From Scalesia atractyloides (lineage: Eukaryota > Streptophyta > Magnoliopsida > Asterales > Asteraceae), in assembly GCA_947069175.1 (NCBI GenBank), contig CAMTDV010000022.1, positions 40,715,027 to 40,779,026 of the forward strand: DNA of 64,000 nt. The letters run 5' to 3'. The position numbers were made by a program, and so were the translations under genes. The notes under the pieces are model-generated. The model was not told where the DNA came from. It saw nothing but the letters and a program-made list of their open reading frames with translations, and searched no databases. How positions within the stretch are numbered: position 1 is the stretch's first letter; the number at the start of each line of letters is the position of its first letter. Shown in pieces: positions 21,591-32,937 of this stretch.

Positions 21591-23600
21591 ATATTTGGAC
21601 TCAGGTATGGCATTAACATGCCGTTATTCCTTGTTCTGATTCGCTTTAGCGGATTTACCGTCACGGTTAGTGTCACCTTATTTAGTGCGCCCAACACTTT
21701 CTACCAACACATTTAGAGCATTGTTTTGGTTTGTTTCGCGTCGTAACGGAAACCAGTATATGTTATGATCAGATTTACTTGCCCTAATGCTTTCAATACG
21801 ACGTACGACTCAGTTACGAAATTAAACTACGATACTATGCATGAGATTATAAAATAAAATTAGTGATTAAATTGTACGGAATTACCGGTTATTTACCATT
21901 TGTCACAGAATTCGAATCCCACCCATTGATAGCTCTATTCTTTTTTAAAACCTTTCATTTTATTAATATTAAATAAAATTAGTGATTAACTTGTACGGAA
22001 TTACTGGTTATTTACCATTTGTCACAGAATTCGAAGCCCACCCATTGATAGCTCTATTCTTTTTTAAAACCTTTCATTTTACTAATAACAGCTCTATAGG
22101 AACGTGGATGATAATCATAGTTCTTTCTTCTTTTTTATTTTTCTTTTTTCATATGATCAATTTGGAAAAATAATAATACATTTAGTTAAACACTTTTCCA
22201 AAAATAACATATACATATTTTATATAAATTATCTTTGTTATGCGCTTTTCTATGAAGTTATCGTTATTGATATTATTTGAATTAGTAACAATATTCATTT
22301 TTATGGTAAATACTTGATAACGTAAGCTATGTGAGTGTCAGTATTGTACCAATACTGTGACCAAGCAAACAGTTGGGTTTCGGAATCTCGATCTATGTAA
22401 AACAAGTGTTGATATCCATGTGTGCATATCATGATTTTATTTTGGTGTTTTTTCTTTTGGTTACTATAACGATTGTAGGTGTTCTAATGGACTGTACTGA
22501 TACCAACTAAAATTCCGCCGCGAATCGTGGAGAAACCATACTGTATATATTATTGATGAAGGGCCATGAATAATACATGGACTTTCATATTTTAATAATA
22601 TTTTTCTTTTCTTTTTTTAAATCTCTTTTTTTAAATATTTTTTTATGATTTAATTTTATATTTTTATAATAACTTACGTTCGTTCCCTATTTCTTAACTT
22701 ACGTTCGTTCACTTTTCTAAGACCTAAGTACATAGTTTGCTTAATTCTTTTTTCTTAGCATTCCGGTACAAATTTTGTTAAAAACGAATTGTATTCAAAA
22801 TGGAGTATTAATTTTGTATCATAAAATGGTAATGGTATGATGATGAAATAAACCGATTATGATGGCTGGCTTTTCTAAAGAACAACCTTCATTTTAAAAT
22901 AATTTTTGTTATACATTATCATTTGCTCCCTTTCCTCGTAACGCTCGTCTTAAAGAAACCTAGTTAAATTTTATCTAAACAAAGAAATAAAAAATAAACT
23001 CAAGATTCTATCACCAAGATAATCATAAAAATTGGTAGAGTAACGTAACGCCCGAACTTTTAAGGTCAAGTTGAACCTTGCAAATTGAGGAAAATGGTCC
23101 AACTTTAAATTTTTTCAACAACGTTAACAAGATCAAATAAAATTCAAGTTTAACATGTCCATGACTAATTAGTTGCATACATGATGTCCACAACATTCCA
23201 TACTTACACAAACAAGTTTAAAAAATAATTTAAACAATTAACAAAAGACCTTGATCATAATATTTTCAAATACAAAAGTTTTGATGCGTTTGAACATCTT
23301 AGCATCATGGAAATGCATGTACGTATGTTCGTTCCAATCTAATCACGACCCTACGTCAAAGATTTACATAGAACATTTCAGCAAGAATTACTACTAATAC
23401 TTTAATACCTGCTAAATTACACTAACAAAATAAAACGAAATAAATTAGTTAAGGATAAAGATTATTAATTTAATGTTGTAGTTGAAATAAGAAAATAATA
23501 AATATGTTAAAAATGCTTAATGTTTAATCTATTTATACTATATTATAATGCATGAGTGATGGGTATTTTAAGATATAAAAATAGAAACCTTTTCCATTTT
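21591..23600. other. Unassigned AT-rich stretch with a tandem duplication
   Basis: I see no supported gene. The first part may still belong to the LTR of element A. A 119-bp direct tandem duplication lies at 21852-21970 and 21971-22089, starting AAATAAAATTAGTG in both copies and differing at a few bases. The rest is AT-rich; the 62-codon open frame at 23023-23211 (minus) has no features. Confidence 0.6.
21852..22089. repeat. 119-bp tandem duplication
   Basis: Two adjacent copies, each containing TACCATTTGTCACAGAATTC, with a few substitutions between them. Confidence 0.9.
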
Positions 23601-23622
23601 AATTCATAAATACATCTCTAAA

Positions 23623-24540
23623 ATGAGAGTAAATTGGTCTTTTAATAATGATTTATTTGATAAAAATGTTCCTTTTGCTAAAAATGTCTCTTACGAAAAT
23701 GAGAAAAATACTAACATTTCTGAAAGTCATGTAGATGTGTTTGAGCGTAAGGAAGATGTGTGCGATGAGGATGATAACTGTGGAGGATCGAAAATAGCGA
23801 TTGGATATTCAGGCGACAGTTATTTCACTGTTAACTGGTTCGCCTGGAATTTTAATAAGAAAAACAGTACTTCTAGTCAGGATGACTGTAATAGTTTGAC
23901 TAGGATGGATGACTGTAACGACCATGTGCCTAAATTTAATATTCAGGATGACTGTAATAGCCATGTGCCAACATTTAAGACCCTCAACCACGAGAATGTA
24001 GTGGTTGAACGTCATGACTTAAAATCTGCATTTTGTGATGAAAACGTTGTATGTGAACCTCTTTTGTTTGTTCCTGAATTAAAACAAAAAAGATTTGGAA
24101 AATTCCTCACTGAGGAAAATTCCAAAATTTGTTCCATCTCACACAGGTAAATTAGAGACAGAAATGGAAATAAATGAAGATAGCAGCATCAAGGACTCAT
24201 TCACCACAACTTCGGAAGATGATGGAGAAGATCTCAGCTGTTTTAATGATCTCATTTCAAATGAATCAAGTAAAGAACAAGAATCAGATTCTTCATCAGA
24301 CACCGACAAGATTGCTCAGATGATGAAAGCCGCATTGACAAGAAAAATGAAGAAAGTCGAAAGTTCAAGCTACACTGCATCAGCAGACAGCGCTTCAAGC
24401 AGCTCAAGACTCTTATCACATACATCATCTTCACACATGGCGTCTCCCAAAAGGAAAGAGCAAATTACAAGCAATGTTTTCGTTGTGGTCATTTAGGACA
24501 TATGGCGAAACATTGCAAGAGCAAGAAATTTTCTGAACCT
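23623..24540 (+). pseudogene. Element C gag, C-terminal part
   Basis: An open frame at 23623-24150 carries an acidic, Asn-rich segment with a repeated DDCN(S/D)HVP motif. A second frame from 24095 is Ser/Glu-rich (SESSDTD-like). The CCHC zinc knuckle CFRCGHLGHMAKHC at 24475-24516 follows in another frame. These fit the C-terminal half of a Copia gag, with at least two frameshifts. The N-terminal gag domain is not present, so the copy was truncated near 23600. Confidence 0.7.
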
Positions 24541-24744
24541 AAACAAGATTTTATCAAAAGTTTCACCGAGCAATTTGATATAAGAAACCTGTCCAATACA
24601 TAGTTAATTCAACATGTTTTTGGAGAAGAAAAGAAGATATTCTCGTTCAAAATTATGATAGATTAAACTTGAATCAAGTTTGGGTTCTGAAAGCTAGCTA
24701 ATTTGTATATACTTTTGTTTGTTGTTGTTGTATAACAAAATAAA

Positions 24745-26100
24745 TTGCAAAAAGGGCTTCGAATGCTCATGGAATACATTTGGCACGTGGACAGTGGATG
24801 CTCAAGGCATATGACCGGATTGAAGGAACTCCTCAAGAACTTTCGATTCGTCGACATTGACTTCGTATCTTTTTCCGGATATGAAAAGGGAGGGAAGGTT
24901 GTTGGAATGGGAGACGTCGTATCTGAAGCACTTACATTGGAAAACATCAATTATGTACCGGAATTGTGTTACAATCTCATGAGCGTATCACAAGTCTGCG
25001 ATAAAGGAATATCGGTGCTATTCAACGACGTAGAATGCCTATTTCTCAAGCCTGAATACTCTGGTCTTCCTGAAATGATTATGCTCAAAGCTCCTCGTCA
25101 AAAAACACCTACGTTCTCAATATGAAAAATGTTAAATCCAATGAGCATATGACGTGTCTAATCTCAAAAGCGTCAGAATAGGAATCGTTGCTTTGGCACA
25201 GACGGTTAGGGCATGTGAACTTCAAAAATATGAATAAACTCTCTAAGTTAAATTTGGTGAGAGGTTATCTATAAAAGAATTTCCATTTTCAGAAAAATGT
25301 ATCGCATGCGCCAAAGGCCCTGCACAAATCCAAAGCAGTGAATACGCTAACCGCTCCATTGCAATTGCTGCATATGGATCTTTTCGGTCCTGTTAGTGTT
25401 AAAAGTCTGGCTAAAAGATCGTATTGCTTGGTGATTACAGATGACTTCTCCCGATTTTCATGGGTGTAATTTCTTGAAGCCAATAGCGAGACTGCCTCCA
25501 CTCTCAAGACATTCATTTCCATGATAAAAAATGTGATCAAACTCAGTCAAAAGTGACAATGGATCCGAATTCAAAAATCAAAAGTTTATCTCTTTCTGCG
25601 AAGAAAAGGGAATACACCTTCAGTACAGTGTAGCCAGAACTCCACAGCAAAATGACGTAGCAGAACGGAAGAATAGAACACTCATTGAAGCTGCTCGAAC
25701 TATGCTCGTAGACTCCAGACTTCCTATCATCTTCTAGCAGAAGCAGTCAACACAGCATGCTATCTTTTGAATCGAGTTCCGATCTATAAATCTCATGGAA
25801 AACCGAATATGAACTTCTTTTCAAAAGAAAGCCTCTGATAGATTTCTTTAGACCGTTTGGATGTCCTTATACACTCCTCAACACTGAAGACAATCTTATC
25901 AAGTTTGAAGAAGTTGGTGATGTGTGCTACTTCATGGAATACTCATCTACTTAGAAGGCGTACCATGTTTACAACCAACAAACCAAGATGGTGCTTGAAT
26001 CAACTATGTCGACCTTCAAGATGGAAACTCCACCAACACTAGAAATTTTACAAATTGGTTTTACGATATAGATGTTGTTTTCAACACTTTCGATATTCCT
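24745..26100 (+). pseudogene. Element C protease and integrase, interrupted
   Basis: Protease-region motif WHVDSGCSRHMTG with the DSG triplet near 24790, followed by YVPELCYNLMSVSQ. Integrase then shows LWHRRLGHVNF (about 25190), LHMDLFGPVSV (first catalytic D, about 25370), SDNGSEFKNQK (second D, about 25550) and VAERKNRTLIEAARTML (E, about 25660). Several frameshifts and stops lie between the motifs. This gene order, integrase before RT, is that of Ty1/Copia. Confidence 0.82.
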
Positions 26101-26556
26101 GAACCACTCATTGAAACCTAACCTACAGAAACAACCCCTATAGAACCCTTGTTTGATCCTTCAAACATTGGCTTCACCCCTTTCACAAACTCGCTTCACC
26201 CTAGTTTCAGCCGATCCAATCCTTCCTGTTGAAGAAGTTAATGGTGACACTTCAGCTGAGAATGCATCTGCAAATGATACTTCTTCTTCATAGTCGAATG
26301 TGGATGAACCAACTAAAGAAGACGGGCTTCCAATTATCTAAGTCGATGAACATTTCATCAATCTACCTCAACAAATTGAGAACCACACCAATGCAAGTTA
26401 CAAGACAAATCGAAATCATCCGATTGAAAATGTCATTGGTCCTGTGGAAGATGGAGTACGAACTCGTGGACAAACATATATCATCAACAAAGGGTTGTAT
26501 GTTGCGTTTCTTTCACAGTCCATGCCAAGTGACATCGAAGAAGCAATTCAGGATTC

Positions 26557-26888
26557 TTGCTAGGTGTAGGAAGAATTATCTTGTTTCATGAGCTTAAAGT
26601 TTGGGAAGTCGTTGATCTACCAGATGGAAAGTATCCCATTGGCACTAAGTGGGTATTCCGTAACAAAATGGATGATCATGGTGTAGTCATCAAGAACAAG
26701 GAAAGATTGGTCGTTCAAGGTTTTCGACAGGAGGAAAGGATTGATTATGAGGAAGTTTTTGCTCCGGTAGCACGTTTGGAGGCTATTAGAATATTCTTGG
26801 CATATGTTTCCTACAAAAACTTTAAGGTGTTTCAGATGGATGTGAATAGTGCTTTTCTATATGGAAAGGTGAAAGAGGAAGTCTACGT
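26557..26888 (+). pseudogene. Element C reverse transcriptase, first part
   Basis: An open stretch contains KWVFRNKMDDHGVVIKNKER, VQGFRQEERIDYEEVFAPVA and the first catalytic motif QMDVNSAFLYG. It ends at the insertion point of D inside the codons for EEVYV; the gene continues at 45037. Confidence 0.88.
26884..26888. other. Target-site duplication TACGT, left copy of element D
   Basis: TACGT precedes the LTR start TG at 26889 and is repeated at 45037-45041. Confidence 0.92.
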
Positions 26889-27301
26889 TGTTGGTGCACA
26901 TTGGTGACAACAGCTTAATAATTTGCTAGTTTAGTCTTTGGATATTTTGTATTGGACTTAGCATTTGTGTTTAGCTTGTTTAGAGTTGTAGTGGGCTTGG
27001 AGAATGGCCTAGCTTAGTATAAAGCGTAGTATGCAAACATGTACTATATATACATGTTGTGCATTAGGGTTTAGGGTTGTTGGTTAGACAGTTAGTTGAA
27101 AGAAATCTACAGAGAGTGGCTGAGAGATTTCTAGAGAGTCTTGAATTGGTTGTAAACACATAGTGTTGGATAATCAATAGAAGATTGTTTAAAGGAAATT
27201 GTTCTTGTTCGTGTTCTTGTGTTTTTTGTGAAATCTGATCTAGGGGATTCCGCACTCTAGAATAGATTCTGTCAAGATCCATAAGAACTAGGGGACCTAC
27301 A
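26889..27301 (+). repeat. 5' LTR of element D
   Basis: Starts TGTTGGTGCACATTGG and ends GGGGACCTACA. The 3' copy at 44619 differs by about 18 bases plus small indels by eye. TATATATA at about 27045-27052 and TATAAAG near 27018 are possible TATA boxes. Confidence 0.92.
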
Positions 27302-27302
27302 A

Positions 27303-27315
27303 TTGGTATCAGAGC
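27303..27315 (+). other. Primer binding site of element D
   Basis: TTGGTATCAGAGC, an exact match to the usual plant initiator tRNA-Met primer site, one base after the LTR. Confidence 0.92.
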
Positions 27316-27445
27316 ATTCGACTCTTGTTTTTGCTCGGTTCAGAATCGTTTCAGCAGAAAAAGTTGAAATTTTGGACGTTTTTGGGGGCTGGTTCGAAGT
27401 TTTTGATGGATGTTCTAGGGTTTGCTGTTGTTTCAGATAAACACC

Positions 27446-27905
27446 AGGTATTTCGGATAGAAGACTTGCATTTCGGATCCAAAGTGAAGCATTTCGGAAT
27501 TAAAGCTTGCATTTCGGATCAGAAAAGGTTGAATTTCGGATCAACAAAGTGCATTTCGGATTCAATCAGTTCATTTCGGATTGCATTTCGGATTCTGCAG
27601 TCCATCTCCGATCAGAACAGTCCATTTCGGATTGAATTTCGGATTTCATTTCGGATATCTTTGCAGATCAGAAGTTACTCTGGATTCCATCTCGGATTCA
27701 TAACTATTCCGGATTCCATCTCGGATTCAGAACTATTCCGGATTCCATCTCGGATCAGAATAGTCTATTCCGGATTTCCATTTCGGATCAGATCAGTGCA
27801 TTCCGGATTTCATATCGGATCACTATTCAGGATCACCATTTCGAATTACTGTTCCGGATTGTCATTTCGGATTGTAAACCCACGTTACTGTTCCGGATTT
27901 GACAC
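27446..27905 (+). repeat. TTYCGGAT motif array in the leader of D
   Basis: TTTCGGA or TTCCGGA occurs roughly 19 times, usually followed by TT or TC, at irregular spacings of about 10-30 bases. The array lies in the untranslated leader before gag. The long open frame across it (27325-27918) reads as Phe-Arg-Ile/Ile-Ser-Asp runs dictated by the repeat. Confidence 0.88.
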
Positions 27906-28261
27906 TGTTCCGAGTTAGGATTAAGAAAGTGGAAAGTTAACCAGCTGACGTAACCAGAGTTAATCGTTTTCGGACATAGAAGTTGATCCATAAACATTCT
28001 TGACAAACTGGTTGCACGGTTAGGCTCGTGTGATTTTTAGGACAAAAAAAAGGCACGGAAAATCCTAAAATCACTATCGGACAATGTACATCATTGGATT
28101 CGTATCGTCGAGACGAGTTTAACGGTACAATTTGGTAACCACACTTTTCGGACAAATTATTGAACGTTTTAACGGTTTGTTTACGATAAGCTGCGGGTTA
28201 GATTTGGGTTTTGATACGGGTATACCAAAATCCATTTAAACTGATACTCTGAGTGGTAAAG

Positions 28262-29585
28262 ATGGTCAGAATGAAGAATAGCAGTGAGTGTCTTAATAAC
28301 TGCCCGAAGTTTATGAATGATGAACAATATGTAGACTGGAAAGAGAAGTTTGAGGCATTTGTTAAATGTGAAGGCTCTAAGATGTGGAGGTGTATGATTG
28401 ATGGGTATATTGCTCCCACACGTTGAGTGAATGGAAGAATTGTGGTTCTCTCATATGAGAAGATGGAAGATTCTGAGAAACGTATATATGATGCCGAGAA
28501 GAAGGCTTTAGTAGCGATAAAGATGTCCTTGCCATTTGATATGAAAAACATTTGTAATAGGTATGGATCGTCTAGAGAGCTATGGGAAGCTTTAGAAAAA
28601 TGTTATCAGAGTACTTTAAGACAAATTCCTGTGTGAGTGAGACTACAGCTGTGAAGACTGGTGAAGAAGCTGCTAAGATAGAAGGGAAGAAGGAAGCTGA
28701 GAAGAAGAGAATGGAAGTCAAGGATGCAAAACTACAGTGTGCATGTATGATACAGATTAGCTTACAGCGAAGGTACAGGTACAATTTCAATCTGTAAGTC
28801 ATACTTGTCATAATTGCAATGAACTACAGGGTAAAGTTGACAAATTATCGGCGCAAAACAAAACTCTGTTAGTTGAATCCGAAAACCTGAAAGAGTCAAA
28901 TGTTCTTTTGAGTAAAAGGGAGTCAAATTTTTTAAATACACTCAATTCAAATGAACAAGAAATCATCAGTTTAACTAGGAAAGTCAATGAACTTTTACAG
29001 ATCGTTGATTTGGCTCATGAAACTGTGAAGGATAAGACTAACGAGCTTTCTGAAAAGTGCACAGAATTGGCTGGTGCACAGGCCAAAATTGTTGAACTTC
29101 ATGGAAAGTTAGACAAATTTGGAGAATCCTCGTTAGCCAGGACTCAAATTCAAAAAAGTTTGAAAAGGAGTAGTGATAAAACAAGAGTGGGGTTTAGTAA
29201 AGTTCCATCTTCTGAGGATCAGGATTATTCCTTTTTACCAAATGAAGAAGAGCTAACAGATTTTTTTCCTACTACACCAGCTGTAGTGGATCCGATAATC
29301 GTTGACATACCTGATAGTCCAGGTTCTTTGAAAGAATCAGTTAAGTCAAACAATACACCTCATAAAGTGGATGAGGATACTGAAGACGAAACGGTCAAAA
29401 CATTTAAAAAGGGATCTAACAGAAAGAAAACTTTTAAGAAGAGATCCTGTTTTAAATGTCACAACAAAGGGTATGTGGCTAGTTGTTGTCCTTTTAAAAA
29501 GGGTAAGAAAGTAGAGGCTGAGGTTGAGGTTAAGGATGGAAATCAGGTTGGTTCAAAGAAAAATGTTAAATCCAGTGTTAGATAA
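28262..29585 (+). pseudogene. Element D gag, interrupted
   Basis: Starts MVRMKNSSECLNNCPKF at 28262. The Copia gag core follows (QYVDWKEKFEAFVKCEGSKM, then LPFDMKNICNRYGSSRELWE), with a TGA at 28424. After a Lys/Glu-rich segment and frame changes, a long coiled-coil-like stretch (28908 on) leads to a Lys-rich tail. Near 29449-29490 lies a knuckle reading CFKCHNKGYVASCC, in which the zinc-binding His is Tyr, so this knuckle should not bind zinc normally. Gag would build the particle. Confidence 0.78.
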
Positions 29586-29885
29586 ATCAACCAAGATTTC
29601 AACCTAAATCCTAAACATCAAGAAGATTTGATGGTCCAAGAAAATTTTCTCCGAAATAAACTCATGTTAATGGACAATCAATTTGTTTTACAAGGAAAAA
29701 AATTAGATATCAAAATCGATACCACACTGCTGGTAAGCGAAAGTTTCAAAGAAGAACGAATATAAGGGTTTTAGTAACTCGAATGTTCAAAACAATCTAA
29801 AATATTTTCAAAGATCAGATTATAATAATGGGAAGAAGGTTTCGAGATAATAATTTTCACAGGTCGGAAAATCCGAGAGCTTATT

Positions 29886-29890
29886 GGAAC
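29886..29890. other. Target-site duplication GGAAC, left copy of element E
   Basis: GGAAC precedes the LTR start at 29891; AGAAC follows the other LTR at 42793-42797, matching at four of five bases. Confidence 0.75.
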
Positions 29891-30184
29891 TGTTGGACTT
29901 GGAACTTTAAAGGTTTATTCATTTATAGTGTATTTGGGCTTTTGGGATTAGTTTGGGCTTTCTAGTGCCGAGTGGGCCTAGGGTTGTACTTTTGGGCTTT
30001 GTGATGGTTATAAATAGAGGGGTTAGGTCATTTAGTAGGGGTTAGAGAGTTGATAGCAAAAACTTGTATCTGACATCTTTTGGTGTATGCAAGTAATATT
30101 ATTCAAGTTGTTCTTCTTCCTAATCATAATTTCCGCTATTGATTAGGTTAGTGATACATGTTTGATCCATTCACGGGACTTACA
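29891..30184 (+). repeat. 5' LTR of element E
   Basis: Starts TGTTGGACTTGGAAC and ends GGGACTTACA. Four TGGGCY motifs lie between about 29935 and 29998, followed by a TATA box. Confidence 0.92.
30009..30016 (+). promoter_or_regulatory. TATA box of the element E promoter
   Basis: TATAAATA, about 15 bases downstream of the last of four TGGGCY motifs, in the expected U3 position. In the 3' LTR the same site reads TATAAGTA, which is weaker. Confidence 0.7.
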
Positions 30185-30185
30185 A

Positions 30186-30199
30186 TTGGTATCAGAGCC
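30186..30199 (+). other. Primer binding site of element E
   Basis: TTGGTATCAGAGCC, one base after the LTR end, exact for initiator tRNA-Met. Confidence 0.92.
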
Positions 30200-30254
30200 T
30201 GCTGTTCTTATACAGGCTCCAGGTATTGCTGATTGAAGATGTTTTTGAAGTGTA

Positions 30255-30800
30255 TTGCTGTTGTTTGGATCGGTTTTTGGTATTCCGGATCGCTGTTCAT
30301 CATCGGAGGATACTGTTCGGAAGAACTTGAATAATTTGTGAAGATTTTGGATCTGACACTGTTCCAGATTCCGAAGAACACGAAGAAGGTTCTCATAATT
30401 CGGATTCACTACTGTTCCGGATTCCGAAGAACACGAAGGAGATCATCCATTTCGGATTGATCCATGACTGTGGCTTGTTCCGGATTGTGATCCAAGTTAC
30501 TGTTTTGGTATTTGATTTCCTTGAATTCCGGAATTAGGTTGCAGAAAAGGCGGGGCCACCGTTACGGATTGGGTCACTGTTCCGGATTGGGTCACTGTTC
30601 CGGATTTCTAGAAGATAAGACAGGCGTCTCGGATTCCTCGTTCCGGATTCTTGATTTAGGATTTAAATCCAGAGTTAATTATTCTGGATCTTCATCTCAG
30701 ATAATCCTTCCAGGTTGACCAACTTTGACTTCCGGATTGCCATTTCGGAAACAACTTTCTGGGTTGACCATCTTGACTGCAGAATTGACCTTTTCGGACT
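30255..30800 (+). repeat. TTYCGGAT motif array in the leader of E
   Basis: About ten TTCCGGA/TTTCGGA motifs plus near matches, as in the leader of D. It includes a duplicated stretch with ATTCCGAAGAACACGAAG (about 30368 and 30420) and a repeated GGGTCACTGTTCCGGATT (about 30568 and 30588). Confidence 0.85.
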
Positions 30801-30878
30801 CAGCACTGTGCATAAGAATCACTTAAATTAATTGAACTTTAAATCAATTGTGGTAAATTTTTAATTAATTTAATTTCA

Positions 30879-32446
30879 ATGGCTGGATTCATGACCGCAC
30901 AGGACCTGACAAATGCCACACTGGCAGCCCTGCAAACGCAAACTTTAGCCCTCCACCAAGAGCTGGATAAGGTGATTGGCACTTCCACTAAAGTGCAACG
31001 TTTATTATACGGAGATGAATACTACGAGTGGAAGTTCCGCTTCGAACAGTAATGCAAGGCAAAAGAACCCGGCGTGTGGAGATGCATCATGAATGGTCCA
31101 AGAACCATAGTGTACAACACAGAGCAAGATCCCGAAATGAAAATTCCCAAGCCCATGCACCTATGGACTCCAGAGGACATCAAGATCATAGAGGAAGATA
31201 AGAAGGCTTCTGCAATACTAACCATGGCTCTAGGACCTGATATTTCTATCGCGGTCAGAAACTGTAAAAATGCAAAGGAGGTTTGGAGTGAGTTGCAAAA
31301 TCTCTACAAAGGGAATGCCGACATGAAAGCAAGTAGGGAGAATCAGCTGAATCAGCAATTCAGCTCGTTCAATCACATATATGGGGAAACCATCGAAACC
31401 GTACGTTGCAGCAAGCTAGTTCAGATATTTCGCGAATCACTCACCAACAGCGGCCATGAACGACATTATTGAATTCACTGTCCAAAGTTGGGATGCAGAC
31501 GTGGCATGTCAAAAAGACAAGAACTTAAATGATGTGACTTCACTAGAGATGTACTATCAATATAAATGCACAAGCAGAGGGAATCAACTCAAAGCATTTG
31601 ATGGCACGGTAAGGCAATGCAACTTTAGTCAAGAATTGTCTATAGTCCCTGCAGGATCAAGACGATATCAAATGTGTGTCATTATTGCCACGCTCACAAC
31701 ATCAGTATGTGTATGTTTTCATCTCCAAATCTAACGTTTCATGCTCAGTTCACACAGTACCATCTCAGTATCCTAATGTGGTTTTCAGTCCTGCAACTCC
31801 TCAAATAGTGCAACAAGGCGTCATTCCTCAAACTGCTGCACCAGTCCCTGGACCTGCTCAACTCCGCCCAACTCTGTGTTTCTCACTAAAGAAAACGAAG
31901 AGAAATTGGTTATTGCTGCATCAATGATCAAGAGCTTAAATGCCTTCCTGGCATGTGATCTGACCCTCCATCTATTCTTCCAATAGAAGTTGATCAAATC
32001 ATGGAGGAGGACCTGGACGAGATCGATGTCTCTTGGAACATAGCAAAGGCTGCTTTTTGGGTCAACAAGTTTCAGAAATAGTATGGAAGGCAACCCTTGT
32101 CAAACTTGAGACTGGTCTCACAAAGGACAAACTTAGATGCTACCGATGTCACGAACCAGGCCACTTCGCTAGGGAATGCAAGAAGCCACCGTCAGGGTAT
32201 GTATCATCCAGGGTCGCTAATATACAGAGCAGTGACAGACAGTTGGTTCCCGTCTCTCCTTCCAAGTCAACTACGAGTCCATCAGACAGCTTATGCGGGA
32301 AGTCCACATCATTGGTGGCCCAACAACATGAGTGTTTCAACTGGGCAGATGCTGCAGCTCAAATGGAAACCTTGAATCTATGCAAGAACAGCAACCACTG
32401 CATGATGGCGCAGACAACTGAGACACCCGATCTTTCGAAACGGTAA
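30879..32446 (+). pseudogene. Element E gag, interrupted
   Basis: Starts MAGFMTAQDLTNATLAALQT at 30879. A TAA at 31050 interrupts the frame, which continues with GVWRCIMNGPRTIVYN and the Copia gag core AKEVWSELQNLYKG (about 31285). Several frameshifts follow between 31470 and 32030. A CCHC zinc knuckle CYRCHEPGHFAREC lies at about 32139-32180. Gag forms the particle; the knuckle binds RNA. The gene is clearly dead in this copy. Confidence 0.82.
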
Positions 32447-32490
32447 ATCGAATACTCTGTTTTGATAGTTGTCGTTTTAAATTATCACAA

Positions 32491-32937
32491 ATGCGCGCCC
32501 ACAATTCAACTCTTGTGGCTGAATATCAACAAGCTGCGTCACAGAACATCGCCCTTAAACATAAGAACAAGCTTCTTATGGAGAAGGTTGAAGTGCAGAA
32601 ACAGGATGTGGCTCAGCTAAAGCTAGACTTGAACCAACATCAATGTTGGGTCTACGACTACAAGCTAAAATTAGCTGAAAAGGACGTAGAACATCAAGCA
32701 GCCTTAGCCAAGCTGAATTCCTTGACAGGGAAGCTTCACGAAAATGAAATAGACATTAAGAAATTTGAAACTTCCAGCAAACTAGTCAAGGACTTATGTG
32801 ACCCCCAGCTTAATTATCAAACGAACTTTACAAAAGGCCTTGGGTACAATAGGGCGCCTCCACCATATAATCATAACTACACTAGAATGCATGAATCTGA
32901 GGAAGAATATAAAATGCTGGAAAAAAGATTATGGTAA
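32491..32937 (+). pseudogene. Element E coiled-coil region between gag and protease
   Basis: An open stretch of 148 codons is rich in Lys, Glu, Gln and Leu with heptad-like spacing (NKLLMEKVEVQKQDVAQLKL). Coiled-coil segments after the first knuckle occur in SIRE-like gag proteins as I recall them. It is probably part of the same polyprotein as gag, separated here by frame breaks. Confidence 0.65.

Noticed and set aside
21591..23600. Possible host gene between elements A and C
   Set aside because: AT-rich with only short open frames; no start-to-stop coding signal, splice pattern or RNA gene could be supported.
27325..27918. 197-codon open frame at the start of D, rich in Phe-Arg-Ile and Ser-Asp
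   Set aside because: It only translates the TTYCGGAT motif array; the composition follows the repeat, and it overlaps the leader where gag starts later at 28262.
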